DNA of 64,000 nucleotides from G965230065 sp965230065. GTDB lineage: Bacteria > Bacteroidota > Bacteroidia > Cytophagales > Cyclobacteriaceae. The stretch is from the NCBI GenBank assembly GCA_965230065.1, contig OZ245942.1, positions 434,001 to 498,000 on the forward strand. Reading direction: 5' to 3'. Both the position numbers and the translations under genes were made by a program. Below, piece after piece: positions 52,150-60,341 of this stretch. The first letter of the stretch is position 1. The number at the start of each line of letters is the position of its first letter. The notes beneath the pieces are model-generated. The model saw nothing but the letters and a program-made list of their open reading frames with translations, did no database searches and was not told where the DNA came from.

Positions 52150-52593
52150 TTAATTATCTTCTTTTAACTTTCTAAATATCAGGGGCATTGTTGCCTCATC
52201 TATCGCTTCCATATCTACCAACTTTAATGATTTTACCATGTTAAGCGTAGTGGTTTTGTACTTTTGGAAGTGGGGTGTTTTTAAGTGTTGATCGTAAGCT
52301 GCCTGGCTGGCATATATTTCTAAAATTCTTACCAATGAGGGATTTTCCTTTGGATACATCGGAAAGATAGCAATGACGCCCGGCTCCAGTTTGACCGATG
52401 CCGCCGCTTCTTCTGTGAGTATAGCCTTGTATTCTTCCAGATAGGCCGATTCAATTTCAATTTCTGCAATACGGATCATCATTTTTTGCTGCGCCGAAGC
52501 GGGAAAAGCACCAGCCATCATTAATACCAGGCTCAAAAGAGAAATGAGTGGATTAGGAGCTTTAGTCTTAAAATCAGGGCTTTGAATTATCAT
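52150..52593 (-). CDS. Putative quinol monooxygenase (ABM domain), secreted
   Basis: This 147-residue protein has an N-terminal hydrophobic leader (ISLLSLVLMMAGAFPASAQ). The mature domain is an antibiotic-biosynthesis-monooxygenase (dimeric ferredoxin-like) fold: RIAEIEIESAYLEEYKAILTEEAAASVKLEPGVIAIFPMYPKENPSLVRILEIYASQAAYDQHLKTPHFQKYK. This matches YgiN-type quinol monooxygenases by pattern. It starts 11 bases upstream of the CMD gene. Together with flavodoxin and CMD it suggests quinone or aromatic chemistry. Confidence 0.85.
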   Translation of the reverse strand: MIIQSPDFKTKAPNPLISLLSLVLMMAGAFPASAQQKMMIRIAEIEIESAYLEEYKAILTEEAAASVKLEPGVIAIFPMYPKENPSLVRILEIYASQAAYDQHLKTPHFQKYKTTTLNMVKSLKLVDMEAIDEATMPLIFRKLKEDN

Positions 52594-52664
52594 CTTATTT
52601 TAGGTAAATGCATTTGGGCGACATCCCCAGTGGATACTGTCCGCTGGGCGGCATTCCGCATCTG

Positions 52665-53282
52665 CTATTTGATCACTTCTATTTTTTGTAGCCACTTCGT
52701 TACTTCCTTTTCCGCTTCTTCTGCTTTTTCGCCTTTCATCACAAATAAAATCCCATCCCGCTCTATGCCACCTTTAATAGAAAACCCTTCCGGTATGTTC
52801 GCATCAGGACATAACTTCTCCACGGTTTCAAAGCTACTTCCTACGCCATATCCGGCATTGGTGTTGAAGGGTATGACGGTTTTTCCGTTTAAATCATATT
52901 GATGCAAAAAACTTTTCATAGGTGGAGGTAACTGCATTCCCCAGGTTGGAAAGCCTACAAACACTGCATCGTATTTTTGTATGTTGTCAATTTTTGTTTT
53001 CAATGGTGGTAAATAACCTGATTCATTTTCCTCTGCTACCTGATTTACAATAGCCTGATAATTCTCAGGATAGGGTGTTTCCAATTCAAGTGCTACCAAA
53101 GTTCCGCCTACCTGTTCGTGAATCATTTCCGCTATTGCCTTGGTATTGTTGGTACGGGATAAATAGACGATCAATACTTTATCAGGATCAAAAGCAGCGT
53201 CCCTTTTTGTATTTATATCCTCCGTTTGGGCGGAAGAACAAGCCGTAATCAAAAGAAAAAATGCCAATAGCAGGTAGGTCAT
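52665..53282 (-). CDS. Flavodoxin-like lipoprotein
   Basis: This 205-residue protein carries a lipoprotein signal (LLAFFLLITAC). The flavodoxin fold starts with VLIVYLSRTNNTKAIAEMIHEQVGG, the FMN phosphate-binding loop, and continues with YDAVFVGFPTWGMQLPPPMKSFLHQYDLNGKTVIPFNTNAGYGVGSSFETV. It can carry electrons by FMN. Placement of a flavodoxin outside the cytoplasm is unusual but recurs in related Bacteroidota clusters. It lies in the six-gene operon, 71 bases upstream of the ABM gene. Confidence 0.88.
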   Translation of the reverse strand: MTYLLLAFFLLITACSSAQTEDINTKRDAAFDPDKVLIVYLSRTNNTKAIAEMIHEQVGGTLVALELETPYPENYQAIVNQVAEENESGYLPPLKTKIDNIQKYDAVFVGFPTWGMQLPPPMKSFLHQYDLNGKTVIPFNTNAGYGVGSSFETVEKLCPDANIPEGFSIKGGIERDGILFVMKGEKAEEAEKEVTKWLQKIEVIK

Positions 53283-53304
53283 AGAAGGATATTTTTATAT
53301 ATGA

Positions 53305-53757
53305 TTATTCTCCAGATCTGCTAAGCAGCTTGGTAAACGATAGGGATGCTAATTTCCAGCTACCATTTTGTTTTACATACACCTCCGTGACCTCAAATGG
53401 ATTAGTAACCTCGTTGCCACCCACTTCGGCCAGCAGATCAATCCTGTTTAGCAGAATGGCGGAATTATCTATGATGTTCACAGATACTTCATGAATATCT
53501 GCTTTCTTGTACCAGATCCCTCCGCTTTTGATGATATCGAGTTCCCGATTCGTTCCCCAAGAACCTCCCATGTGGACAAACACAGCTTTTTCGTGAAAAA
53601 GATTACCCAATTTATCAACATTTTTGTCCGACATCCACTGCCATTTTTCTTTGGAGAGTTTGATGATTTCCTGTTCGGCGGAAGGATTTTGTGCAAAGGA
53701 CCATTGGATTCCTAAGAGGATGAGTATTAGCCCTAAAATTGAAGTTTTCATGTTCAT
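53305..53757 (-). CDS. NTF2-like secreted protein (duplicate B)
   Basis: This protein (about 150 aa) has a signal peptide (TSILGLILILLGIQWSFAQ) and an SnoaL/DUF4440-type NTF2 fold: EQEIIKLSKEKWQWMSDKNVDKLGNLFHEKAVFVHMGGSWGTNRELDIIKSGGIWYKKADIHEV. It is a clear tandem paralogue of the next gene upstream, sharing the FAQN start and the VHM.G.W and SAIL.NRI motifs. A small-molecule-binding or catalytic role is possible. Translation starts at either of two nearby ATGs (53757 or 53751). Confidence 0.82.
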   Translation of the reverse strand: MNMKTSILGLILILLGIQWSFAQNPSAEQEIIKLSKEKWQWMSDKNVDKLGNLFHEKAVFVHMGGSWGTNRELDIIKSGGIWYKKADIHEVSVNIIDNSAILLNRIDLLAEVGGNEVTNPFEVTEVYVKQNGSWKLASLSFTKLLSRSGE

Positions 53758-53764
53758 GATTTTT

Positions 53765-54217
53765 CTAATGTTCAATACTATGGGTGTCCCTAACACTGCT
53801 AAACGTCAGGTCTAACAGTTTCCAATCATCGTTTTGTTTTTTGTAGATTTCGGTCACGGTAAACTCATTTGATACTTCATTGCCCCGGACCACTGCAACT
53901 AGTGTAATTCGATTCCATAAGATGGCGGAATCATCAAAAAGTTCTACAGCAACATCATGTACTTTCGCATTCTTATACCAAATACTACCAGTTTCAATTA
54001 TTTCCAGTTCTCTGTCTTTTTTCCAGGTTCCACTCATATGAACAAATTTTGACTTATCGTGGAAGAGCGTAGCCAACTCATTTACATTTTTGTCTGCCAT
54101 CCACTCCCATTTCGCTTTGGAGAGATCTTTAATTTCCTGTTCAGTAGCAGAATTTTGTGCGAAGGACATTTGCACACTCAGGATGATAAGTAATAGTCCT
54201 ATGATTGATCTTTTCAT
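53765..54217 (-). CDS. NTF2-like secreted protein (duplicate A)
   Basis: This 150-residue protein has a signal peptide (IIGLLLIILSVQMSFAQN) and the same NTF2-like fold as its downstream neighbour: EQEIKDLSKAKWEWMADKNVNELATLFHDKSKFVHMSGTWKKDRELEIIETGSIWYKNAKVHDV. It is the first gene of the six-gene operon and is separated from the second copy by 7 bases. The pair arose by tandem duplication. Family members bind small ligands or catalyse varied reactions; the function here is unknown. Confidence 0.82.
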   Translation of the reverse strand: MKRSIIGLLLIILSVQMSFAQNSATEQEIKDLSKAKWEWMADKNVNELATLFHDKSKFVHMSGTWKKDRELEIIETGSIWYKNAKVHDVAVELFDDSAILWNRITLVAVVRGNEVSNEFTVTEIYKKQNDDWKLLDLTFSSVRDTHSIEH

Positions 54218-54445
54218 TTTTTCGGTTATTTACTGGTTTAACAAATTGTTGCTTGTTGTATGTGCAACTTAACCCTTTACATGGTTTACCTCGTTTGTAA
54301 TGATGAAAGGCAAAGGTCTTATCTTTTATTTGCCTGCATGGTATACAATTTACGGATTTATCTACCAATATTACTGGTTAGGGAAGGCTCATCCATTAAG
54401 AAATGAAAAAAGTGTTAAATTCGTTTTAGCTAAAACAATCATGAC

Positions 54446-55348
54446 ATGGATAACCTGCGGAGATTTGAGACCATAAAGGATTACAACGCCTTCAACAACA
54501 ATGAAACGCTGCACCCGCTGGTAAGTGTAGTGGATGTGTCTAGGGCAAGTCCAAGGCAAGCCTCCAATATGTACTTTGGGTTTTATACCGTTTTTTTGAA
54601 AGAAGTCAATTGCGGTGACCTGCGGTATGGCCGGCATACCTATGACTACCAGGAAGGCACATTGGTATTTATTGCCCCCGGACAAGTGGTGCGCGTCTCC
54701 AACAGTGGAGAGACGTATCAACCGAAAGGCATCGCCCTTATCTTTCACCCTGATCTAATACATGGCACTTCGCTTGGACGAAATATGCAGGATTATACTT
54801 TCTTTGGTTATCAATCCAATGAAGCACTGCATTTGTCTGAACGTGAAAGGAAAATTATTTTGGATTGTTTTTCCAAGATTGAATATGAACTGGAACATGC
54901 CGTTGACAAGCATAGTAAAAGGTTGATTGTATCCAATATTGAGCTGTTTTTGAACTATTGTGTCCGTTTTTACGACCGCCAGTTTATTACCCGGGATAAC
55001 GTTCACCAGGGGATTTTAGAAAGGTTTGAGCACTTGCTGAACGAATATTTTCAGACAAACAAACCACAGACGATTGGTTTGCCTTCTGTAGCCTGGTGTG
55101 CAGAGCAGTTGCATTTATCGCCTAACTATTTTGGTGACCTGGTGAAAAAAGAAACCGGGCAATCTGCCCAGGAGTACATTCAAGCTAAGCTGATTGAAGT
55201 GGCCAAAGAGAAAATATTTGACCCGGACAAAACAGTCAATGAGATTGCTTATGAATTAGGCTTTAAATATCCGCAACATTTCAGCCGCGTTTTTAAACAG
55301 CGGGTAGGGCAATCTCCCAATGAATACCGGATGCTCCATGATAATTGA
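54446..55348 (+). CDS. AraC-family transcriptional regulator
   Basis: The 300-residue protein has an N-terminal cupin-like sensing domain (about 20-160: YDYQEGTLVFIAPGQVVRVSNSGETYQPKGIALIFHPDLI) and a C-terminal AraC DNA-binding domain (about 200-298: LPSVAWCAEQLHLSPNYFGDLVKKETGQSAQEYIQAKLIEVAKEKIFDPDKTVNEIAYELGFKYPQHFSRVFKQRVGQSPNEYR) with two helix-turn-helix units. It is divergent from the six-gene operon and lies directly before the molybdenum hydroxylase genes, so it probably controls both in response to a redox-active or aromatic compound. Confidence 0.93.
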   Translation: MDNLRRFETIKDYNAFNNNETLHPLVSVVDVSRASPRQASNMYFGFYTVFLKEVNCGDLRYGRHTYDYQEGTLVFIAPGQVVRVSNSGETYQPKGIALIFHPDLIHGTSLGRNMQDYTFFGYQSNEALHLSERERKIILDCFSKIEYELEHAVDKHSKRLIVSNIELFLNYCVRFYDRQFITRDNVHQGILERFEHLLNEYFQTNKPQTIGLPSVAWCAEQLHLSPNYFGDLVKKETGQSAQEYIQAKLIEVAKEKIFDPDKTVNEIAYELGFKYPQHFSRVFKQRVGQSPNEYRMLHDN

Positions 55349-55422
55349 CAGCTCATTCCTCTTTGCAGGATTGAGAGCTAACAGAATACATAAATATATT
55401 TCTCCTTAAAACGATTATTCCA

Positions 55423-55878
55423 ATGGCAACATTTAACCTAACCATCAATGGAAAGAAACAGCAGGTAGATGCTGACCCTGCTACCCCCATACTTTGGATA
55501 CTCAGAGACCATCTCAAGCTGGTAGGTACCAAATATGGCTGCGGTATTGCCCAATGCGGCGCCTGCACCATCCATCTCGACGGAACCGCCATGCGTTCCT
55601 GTCAGTTGCCCGTTTCAGCAGTAGGTAACCAGGCCATCACTACCATAGAAGGCTTGTCAGAAAAGGGAGATCATCCGGTACAAAAGGCATGGCTCGATCA
55701 TGATGTCCCCCAATGTGGTTATTGCCAGGCAGGGCAAATTATGAACGCCGCTGCACTTTTGCAGAACAATCCCAATCCTACCGATGAGGAGATTGAGGGA
55801 GCGATGAATGGCAACATCTGTCGCTGCGGCACTTATCTAAGAATCAAACAGGCTATCAAAACAGCTACAACCCTATAA
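55423..55878 (+). CDS. (2Fe-2S)-binding subunit of molybdenum hydroxylase (IorA-like)
   Basis: This 151-residue electron-transfer subunit carries two 2Fe-2S centres. The plant-type ferredoxin cluster motif is KYGCGIAQCGACTIHLDG at about 39-56, with a further Cys in MRSCQLPV. The second centre is CGYCQAGQIMNAAALLQ with NICRCGTYLRI. The protein pairs with the next gene to give the two-subunit arrangement of isoquinoline 1-oxidoreductase and related aldehyde dehydrogenases, in which no separate FAD subunit is needed. It starts 74 bases after the AraC gene. Confidence 0.93.
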   Translation: MATFNLTINGKKQQVDADPATPILWILRDHLKLVGTKYGCGIAQCGACTIHLDGTAMRSCQLPVSAVGNQAITTIEGLSEKGDHPVQKAWLDHDVPQCGYCQAGQIMNAAALLQNNPNPTDEEIEGAMNGNICRCGTYLRIKQAIKTATTL

Positions 55879-55890
55879 ACACCCCACCCC

Positions 55891-58149
55891 ATGACACGCG
55901 TAAACACAACCCTGAACCGACGATCTTTCATGAAGGTTTCTGCCCTGGCAGGCGGAGGCATGATGCTGAGCTTTAGCTGGCTGGCCGGATGTAAACCTTC
56001 GGCCGATGAGGCATTAACCCTTCCCAAAGAGTGGTTTGACCTGAACAGCTATATCAAAATAGGCGACAATGGTGTAGTGACTCTAATGTCTCCCAACCCC
56101 GAGTTTGGGTCCAATGTAAAAACTTCCATGCCGATGATCCTGGCCGATGAGCTGGATATTGAGTGGAAATACGTCATCGTAGAGCAAGCCGATTTTTATC
56201 CCGAGCGGTTTGATCGACAATTTACAGGCGGCAGCCAGGGCATTCGTCAGGGATGGAAACCTTTGCGGACGGCCGGTGCTACGGCACGTCAAATGCTGGT
56301 AAATGCTGCTGCACAAAACTGGAATGTTCCTGTCGAGGAAATCACTACCGAAGCCGGAACACTGCATCACCAGCCGAGCGGGAAAAAAGCTGGCTATGGG
56401 GAAGTGGCTTCCCTGGCAGCCACCCTTGCTGTACCCGAAGAGGTGAAACTGAAAGAGGTCAATGATTTTAAAATCATTGGTACTTCCAGAAAAAATGTGG
56501 AAGGGAAAAATATTGTAACGGGCAAGCCCATGTTTTCCATAGACCATCATCAGGAGGGAATGCTCATTGCCATGATTGCGCACCCTCCTGCATTCGGCTT
56601 AAAAGTAAAGTCAGTTGATGAGGCTTCCGTTAAAGCAATGCCTGGCATCAGAGATGTATTCATCTTCAAAACCCTACAGGACGATTATGAAAGAAACGGT
56701 TTCGACACTACTACTTTCACAGAATTGGTAGCTATTGTAGGCAATACCACCTGGGAGGTGATGAACGCCAAAAAAGCGTTGAAAGTTAAATGGGAAGAAG
56801 CACCTGAAAAAGAGGTTGTAGTAAGAGGCTGGAGGGGTAAAGAAACTGTTTTGATACCCGGTGGCATAGAAAGTACCGATGGCCATAAAGCCCGCATGGA
56901 AGAAACGGCCAGAAAAGCTGCCCAGGAACTTCGAAAGGACGGTGATCCTGAAGCTGCTTTTAAAAATGCCGCTAAAGTGATTGAGCGAACTTATAATGCG
57001 CCTTATCTGGCACACAACTGCATGGAGCCTGTCAACTGTTTTGCGCATGTTACTGCGGAAAAAGCTGAACTCTATGGCCCTATTCAAGCTCCTGAATTTA
57101 TTATGCAGGCTCTTTCTGCTCGCCTGGGCATGCCTAAAGAAAAGATACAAATCAATCTGGCTCGAATGGGCGGAGGCTTTGGTCAGAGGGCCTATGGGCA
57201 TCATATGGTGGAGGCAGCCGTTATTTCACAAAAAATGAACGCTCCCATCAAGATGATTTATACCCGGGAAGATGACATGACCTATGGCATTTACCGACCT
57301 ACCTACACGGCTACTTACAGAGCTGCACTGGATGAAAACAACAATCTGATTGCCTTTCATGTGAAAGGAGGCGGCATTCCTGAGCACCCGGTGGCTGCCA
57401 ACCGCTTCCCGGCAGGTGCGGTAGATAACTATCTGGCAGAAGGTTGGGCATTAAACTCTAACATTACGATTGGCGCCTTCCGGGCACCCCGGTCCAATTT
57501 CATTGCCGGAGCCGAGCAATCCTTCCTGGACGAGGTGGCTGAACTGGCGGGAAAAGATCCCATTGCATTTCGCCTCGAACTTTTGGAACGTGCCAAAAAC
57601 AATCCGGTAGGTGATAATAATGACTATGACCCAGACCGTTATGCCGGTGTATTGAAATTGGTGAGAGATAAGTCTAAATGGAATGAATCCCCTGCCAATG
57701 TACACCGGGGCGTTTCTGCTTACTTCTGCCATAACAGTTATGTAGCGGAGGTGCTGGATTTGAAGATGGAAGATAACATGCCTAAGGTAGATAAAGTGTA
57801 TGCTGCCGTAGACTGTGGCATCGTAGTCAATCCTGATGCTGCTAAAAACATGGGCGAAGGGGGTATTGTGGACGGTATCGGGAATGCGCTGTTCGGTGAA
57901 ATGACGTTCGTGGACGGCGTGCCTGAAAAAAACAACTTCGACAAATACCGCCTCATCCGACAAAAAGAGGCACCCAAATCCATTGAGATACATTTCGTAC
58001 AAAACGAGCATGATCCCACGGGTTTGGGTGAGCCCTTGTTTCCGCCCGTGTTTGCCGCTGTGGCAAATGCTTTGTACAAGGCCACCGGACAGCGGTTTTA
58101 TAACCAACCCTTCATGAAAGACTTGCAGACCTCTGAGTTGCGAATGTGA
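55891..58149 (+). CDS. Molybdopterin-binding subunit of xanthine-dehydrogenase family (IorB-like)
   Basis: The 752-residue protein has a twin-arginine leader (RRSFMKVSALAGGGMMLSFSWLAGC), so the complex is exported. The aldehyde-oxidase/xanthine-dehydrogenase catalytic domains follow: DFKIIGTSRKNVEGKNIVTGKPMFSIDHH and, near the molybdenum cofactor, MGGGFGQRAYGHHMVEAAVISQ. Later stretches include GAFRAPRSNFIAGAEQSFLDEVA and GLGEPLFPPVFAAVANALYKATG with the conserved Glu. It lies 12 bases after the 2Fe-2S gene. The substrate may be an aldehyde or N-heterocycle; enzymes of this type often deliver electrons to cytochromes. It is probably regulated by the adjacent AraC protein. Confidence 0.93.
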   Translation: MTRVNTTLNRRSFMKVSALAGGGMMLSFSWLAGCKPSADEALTLPKEWFDLNSYIKIGDNGVVTLMSPNPEFGSNVKTSMPMILADELDIEWKYVIVEQADFYPERFDRQFTGGSQGIRQGWKPLRTAGATARQMLVNAAAQNWNVPVEEITTEAGTLHHQPSGKKAGYGEVASLAATLAVPEEVKLKEVNDFKIIGTSRKNVEGKNIVTGKPMFSIDHHQEGMLIAMIAHPPAFGLKVKSVDEASVKAMPGIRDVFIFKTLQDDYERNGFDTTTFTELVAIVGNTTWEVMNAKKALKVKWEEAPEKEVVVRGWRGKETVLIPGGIESTDGHKARMEETARKAAQELRKDGDPEAAFKNAAKVIERTYNAPYLAHNCMEPVNCFAHVTAEKAELYGPIQAPEFIMQALSARLGMPKEKIQINLARMGGGFGQRAYGHHMVEAAVISQKMNAPIKMIYTREDDMTYGIYRPTYTATYRAALDENNNLIAFHVKGGGIPEHPVAANRFPAGAVDNYLAEGWALNSNITIGAFRAPRSNFIAGAEQSFLDEVAELAGKDPIAFRLELLERAKNNPVGDNNDYDPDRYAGVLKLVRDKSKWNESPANVHRGVSAYFCHNSYVAEVLDLKMEDNMPKVDKVYAAVDCGIVVNPDAAKNMGEGGIVDGIGNALFGEMTFVDGVPEKNNFDKYRLIRQKEAPKSIEIHFVQNEHDPTGLGEPLFPPVFAAVANALYKATGQRFYNQPFMKDLQTSELRM

Positions 58150-58210
58150 GAAAATAGGTCAACCGTATGAATATAACTGCCTCTTTCAGTATAATTAAAT
58201 AATGTATTGA

Positions 58211-58280
58211 AAATAAACGCGCAATGCAACTGGTGGGGCGTTCGGAGCCCCGTCCCACGCAACAGGTATGACGTTTATTT
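58211..58280. repeat. Nested palindrome between iorB-like and DUF423 genes
   Basis: Perfect outer arms AAATAAACG/CGTTTATTT enclose an inner GGGGC/GCCCC stem with loop gttcgga. Between them, GCAACtGGT and GCAACaGGT stand as short direct repeats. It lies between convergent genes and may act as a terminator or be a small mobile palindrome. Confidence 0.65.
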
Positions 58281-58315
58281 GGGTGTTTTGATACGCTACT
58301 CGAATACTTCAGAAT

Positions 58316-58693
58316 TCAGAAACTATGTCTATACACTCCTACAAAAAGTAAAACCCAACCTACAATCATCAACAAACCACCAAAAGGCGTAATGGCGCCC
58401 AGCCAGCGGATACCGCTCAGGCACAAAATGTACAGGGAACCTGAAAAAATGAGTACGCCTATCAGCATGGAAATTCCGGCATATGCCAGCAGTTTGTCCT
58501 GGATGTGGAACAAAAGTACACCGATGATGAGCAAGCCGAAGGTATGATAAAAATGATATTTTACGGCTGTTTCAAAAGTATCCATGCGCCCGCTGGCTTC
58601 CAGCATAGCTTTCAGCCCATGCGCCCCAAATGCCCCAATCATGACGGCCAATGTGCCTAAAACAGCTCCCGAAAGTAGTATGAATTTTTGCAT
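58316..58693 (-). CDS. DUF423 membrane protein (YgdD-like)
   Basis: The 125-residue protein has four hydrophobic helices. The first spans ILLSGAVLGTLAVMIGAFGAHGL, and the typical FAHGL(K) GAFGAHGLKAML motif is present. Then come VKYHFYHTFGLLIIGVLLFHI and SMLIGVLIFSGSLYILCLSGIRWLGAITPFGGLLMIVGWVLLFV. All are DUF423 signatures. The function is unknown; it is a small inner-membrane protein found widely in Gram-negatives. The length is normal. It is transcribed alone. Confidence 0.93.
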   Translation of the reverse strand: MQKFILLSGAVLGTLAVMIGAFGAHGLKAMLEASGRMDTFETAVKYHFYHTFGLLIIGVLLFHIQDKLLAYAGISMLIGVLIFSGSLYILCLSGIRWLGAITPFGGLLMIVGWVLLFVGVYRHSF

Positions 58694-58853
58694 TGTATTT
58701 TATTTTGAATATTGACTTTTCCAATGTGACCAAAGATAAGTATTCCACCTCTTTTGAAAAATGTACAGCACGTATTTGCCATATACAAGCGTAAAATCAG
58801 AATCCGTACCGATTATATGAAACATTACCCGAAGGGAGGTTCGTTAAAAATAT

Positions 58854-58884
58854 AAAATGCAATCTGTACGGATCGCATTTTTTT
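58854..58884 (+). terminator. Terminator-like stem-loop before DUF2267 gene
   Basis: AAATGCAATC pairs with GATCGCATTT (one G-T wobble) around TGTACG, followed by a T7 run. A further GTACGGAT/ATCCGTAC relation ties it to 58802. It lies in the gap between two divergent genes, where no upstream plus-strand gene needs a terminator, so attenuation of the DUF2267 gene is possible. Confidence 0.55.
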
Positions 58885-58938
58885 GGTGCTCAAGTAAGCA
58901 GCACACGTAACTTTTGTTAACCTTAAACTTTTTCAACT

Positions 58939-59391
58939 ATGATTGCCCAACTAGACAGACATGTTCAGGAAACAAGGGAATTCATCAATGAATTGGCCGC
59001 CAACTTAGGACACCCTGAAGAAGAAGAAAGGGCAGCCCGTTTGCTAAAAGCTTTTTTGCACGTACTACGTGACAGGATGATTATCAGCGAATCGCTTGAT
59101 TTATTGGCCCAGTTGCCTATGTTCCTGAAAGCAATGTATGTAGACCAGTGGAAGTACAAAGAAACGCCCGATAAGTTTACTTCAGCAGAGGAATTGATAG
59201 AAAAAGTGAAAGCAAAACAGTCCAGCTTCGGAGAGCAGGATTTTCCCTGGAAAAAACCTACCGGGGAACTGATTCAAATTGTTTTTGCGTCTTTGCGAAA
59301 GTACCTCACCGAAGGACAGGAAGAGCACATCATGGCACAAATGCCAAAAGATGTACAAGATTTATTAAGTCAAAAAGAGTATGCCAGCTAA
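58939..59391 (+). CDS. DUF2267 protein
   Basis: The 150-residue cytoplasmic protein matches DUF2267: it is all-helical with REFINELAANLGHPEEEERAARLLKAFLHVLRDRMIISESLDLLAQLPMFLKAMYVDQWKY, and a C-terminal QIVFASLRKYLTEGQEEHIMAQMPKDVQDLL repeat. The function is unknown; related proteins are often encoded near stress genes. It is the only gene in its unit, with a terminator-like stem-loop 55 bases upstream and a promoter-like TAAC-TTTTG sequence just before the start. Confidence 0.9.
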   Translation: MIAQLDRHVQETREFINELAANLGHPEEEERAARLLKAFLHVLRDRMIISESLDLLAQLPMFLKAMYVDQWKYKETPDKFTSAEELIEKVKAKQSSFGEQDFPWKKPTGELIQIVFASLRKYLTEGQEEHIMAQMPKDVQDLLSQKEYAS

Positions 59392-59512
59392 AAAAGTGAA
59401 ATCTCATTTTGAAAAAAACCTTTTCAAAACACAAGAATTAACTTGCTAGCACAGTTATATACCTAAATGGCACGAATTTTAATGTAATAGTCATAAGGTG
59501 TTTAATAGGTGT

Positions 59513-60238
59513 ATGAATAAATATAATTTTGTATTCTTAATTTCCGGTATTCTCCTCATGGCTTTTGCAAATTTTGCATTGGCCACAGAGGATACTGAAA
59601 AGAAAAAATCTACTTCCGGCCTGGAAATCGGGTTGAACGTACAGGAAGGTTACAACCCGCAGCGGGCAGCAGGTTTCAGTTACCTGGAAATCGGCGGTGG
59701 TGTAAGTATATGGCATACGTCAACTCAAAGTGGGCTGGAAAATGACTTCCTTCCCTTCCACTTTTTTGCCGAATATGGCAAAACGTCCAGCCTGCTCAGT
59801 GTAGGCATCGGTTTCAACACCGGAGGGCGGTATGTGCAGGAAGGGGTGGTACTCACGCCTGATTACATTCCCATTTATGCCAAATACAACGTAGCCCCTC
59901 TTTTCTATTTTATTCCTGAAAAGCTGGATATATACGGTTTGGCGGGCATTTCTCCCTGGACTGCCGGGCTGGCCGATGAGCGTCCTAACCAGCCGGATGA
60001 CAACCGTTTTCAATCAGACGGAGGGGTAGGTTTGGTAGCCGGGGTTGGTGCGCGCTATTATCTCGGAAGATGGGGCTTTGGGACGCAGTTTACCTATTTC
60101 ACTGGCAAAGGGGAATATGCCCTGGGAGGTGCAGAAAATACAGAAATTAATACAGGAAGCGCACAATTGAGCTTGTTGGTCAGTTACCGCTTCATTTTTG
60201 GAGGCGACCGCCTCACTTGCCCTACGTATGTGCGGTAA
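59513..60238 (+). CDS. Outer-membrane beta-barrel protein of unknown function
   Basis: This protein (241 aa) has a signal peptide (FVFLISGILLMAFANFALAT). The mature chain shows alternating beta-strand patterns typical of OMP barrels: GLEIGLNVQEGYNPQRAAGFSYLEIGGGVSIW, IYAKYNVAPLFYFIPEKLDIYGLAGISPW and VGLVAGVGARYYLGRWGFGTQFTYFTGKGEY. The last strands end SLLVSYRFIFGG, with a short tail. The start is the ATG at 59513 because it directly precedes the signal sequence; an upstream GTG is less likely. It is followed by a clear terminator. No substrate can be named. Confidence 0.8.
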   Translation: MNKYNFVFLISGILLMAFANFALATEDTEKKKSTSGLEIGLNVQEGYNPQRAAGFSYLEIGGGVSIWHTSTQSGLENDFLPFHFFAEYGKTSSLLSVGIGFNTGGRYVQEGVVLTPDYIPIYAKYNVAPLFYFIPEKLDIYGLAGISPWTAGLADERPNQPDDNRFQSDGGVGLVAGVGARYYLGRWGFGTQFTYFTGKGEYALGGAENTEINTGSAQLSLLVSYRFIFGGDRLTCPTYVR

Positions 60239-60248
60239 GATTTTTTTT

Positions 60249-60271
60249 TCACCCCAAAAGGGTGACTTTTT
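60249..60271 (+). terminator. Intrinsic terminator of the barrel gene
   Basis: TCACCC and GGGTGA pair around a CAAAA loop and are followed by CTTTTT. It lies just past the barrel gene stop codon. Confidence 0.8.
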
Positions 60272-60341
60272 AATAATAGCAGCAACTAACAAATAGTTGT
60301 GAAGGTGTATTTTTATTTATTTTCAGAAAAAGAGAAGTGTT

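Noticed and set aside
52615..52660. GTCCGCTGGGCGGC-like segment as a fourth copy of the GTCCGCCAC palindrome
   Set aside because: Only the GTCCGC core matches and no opposing arm is present.
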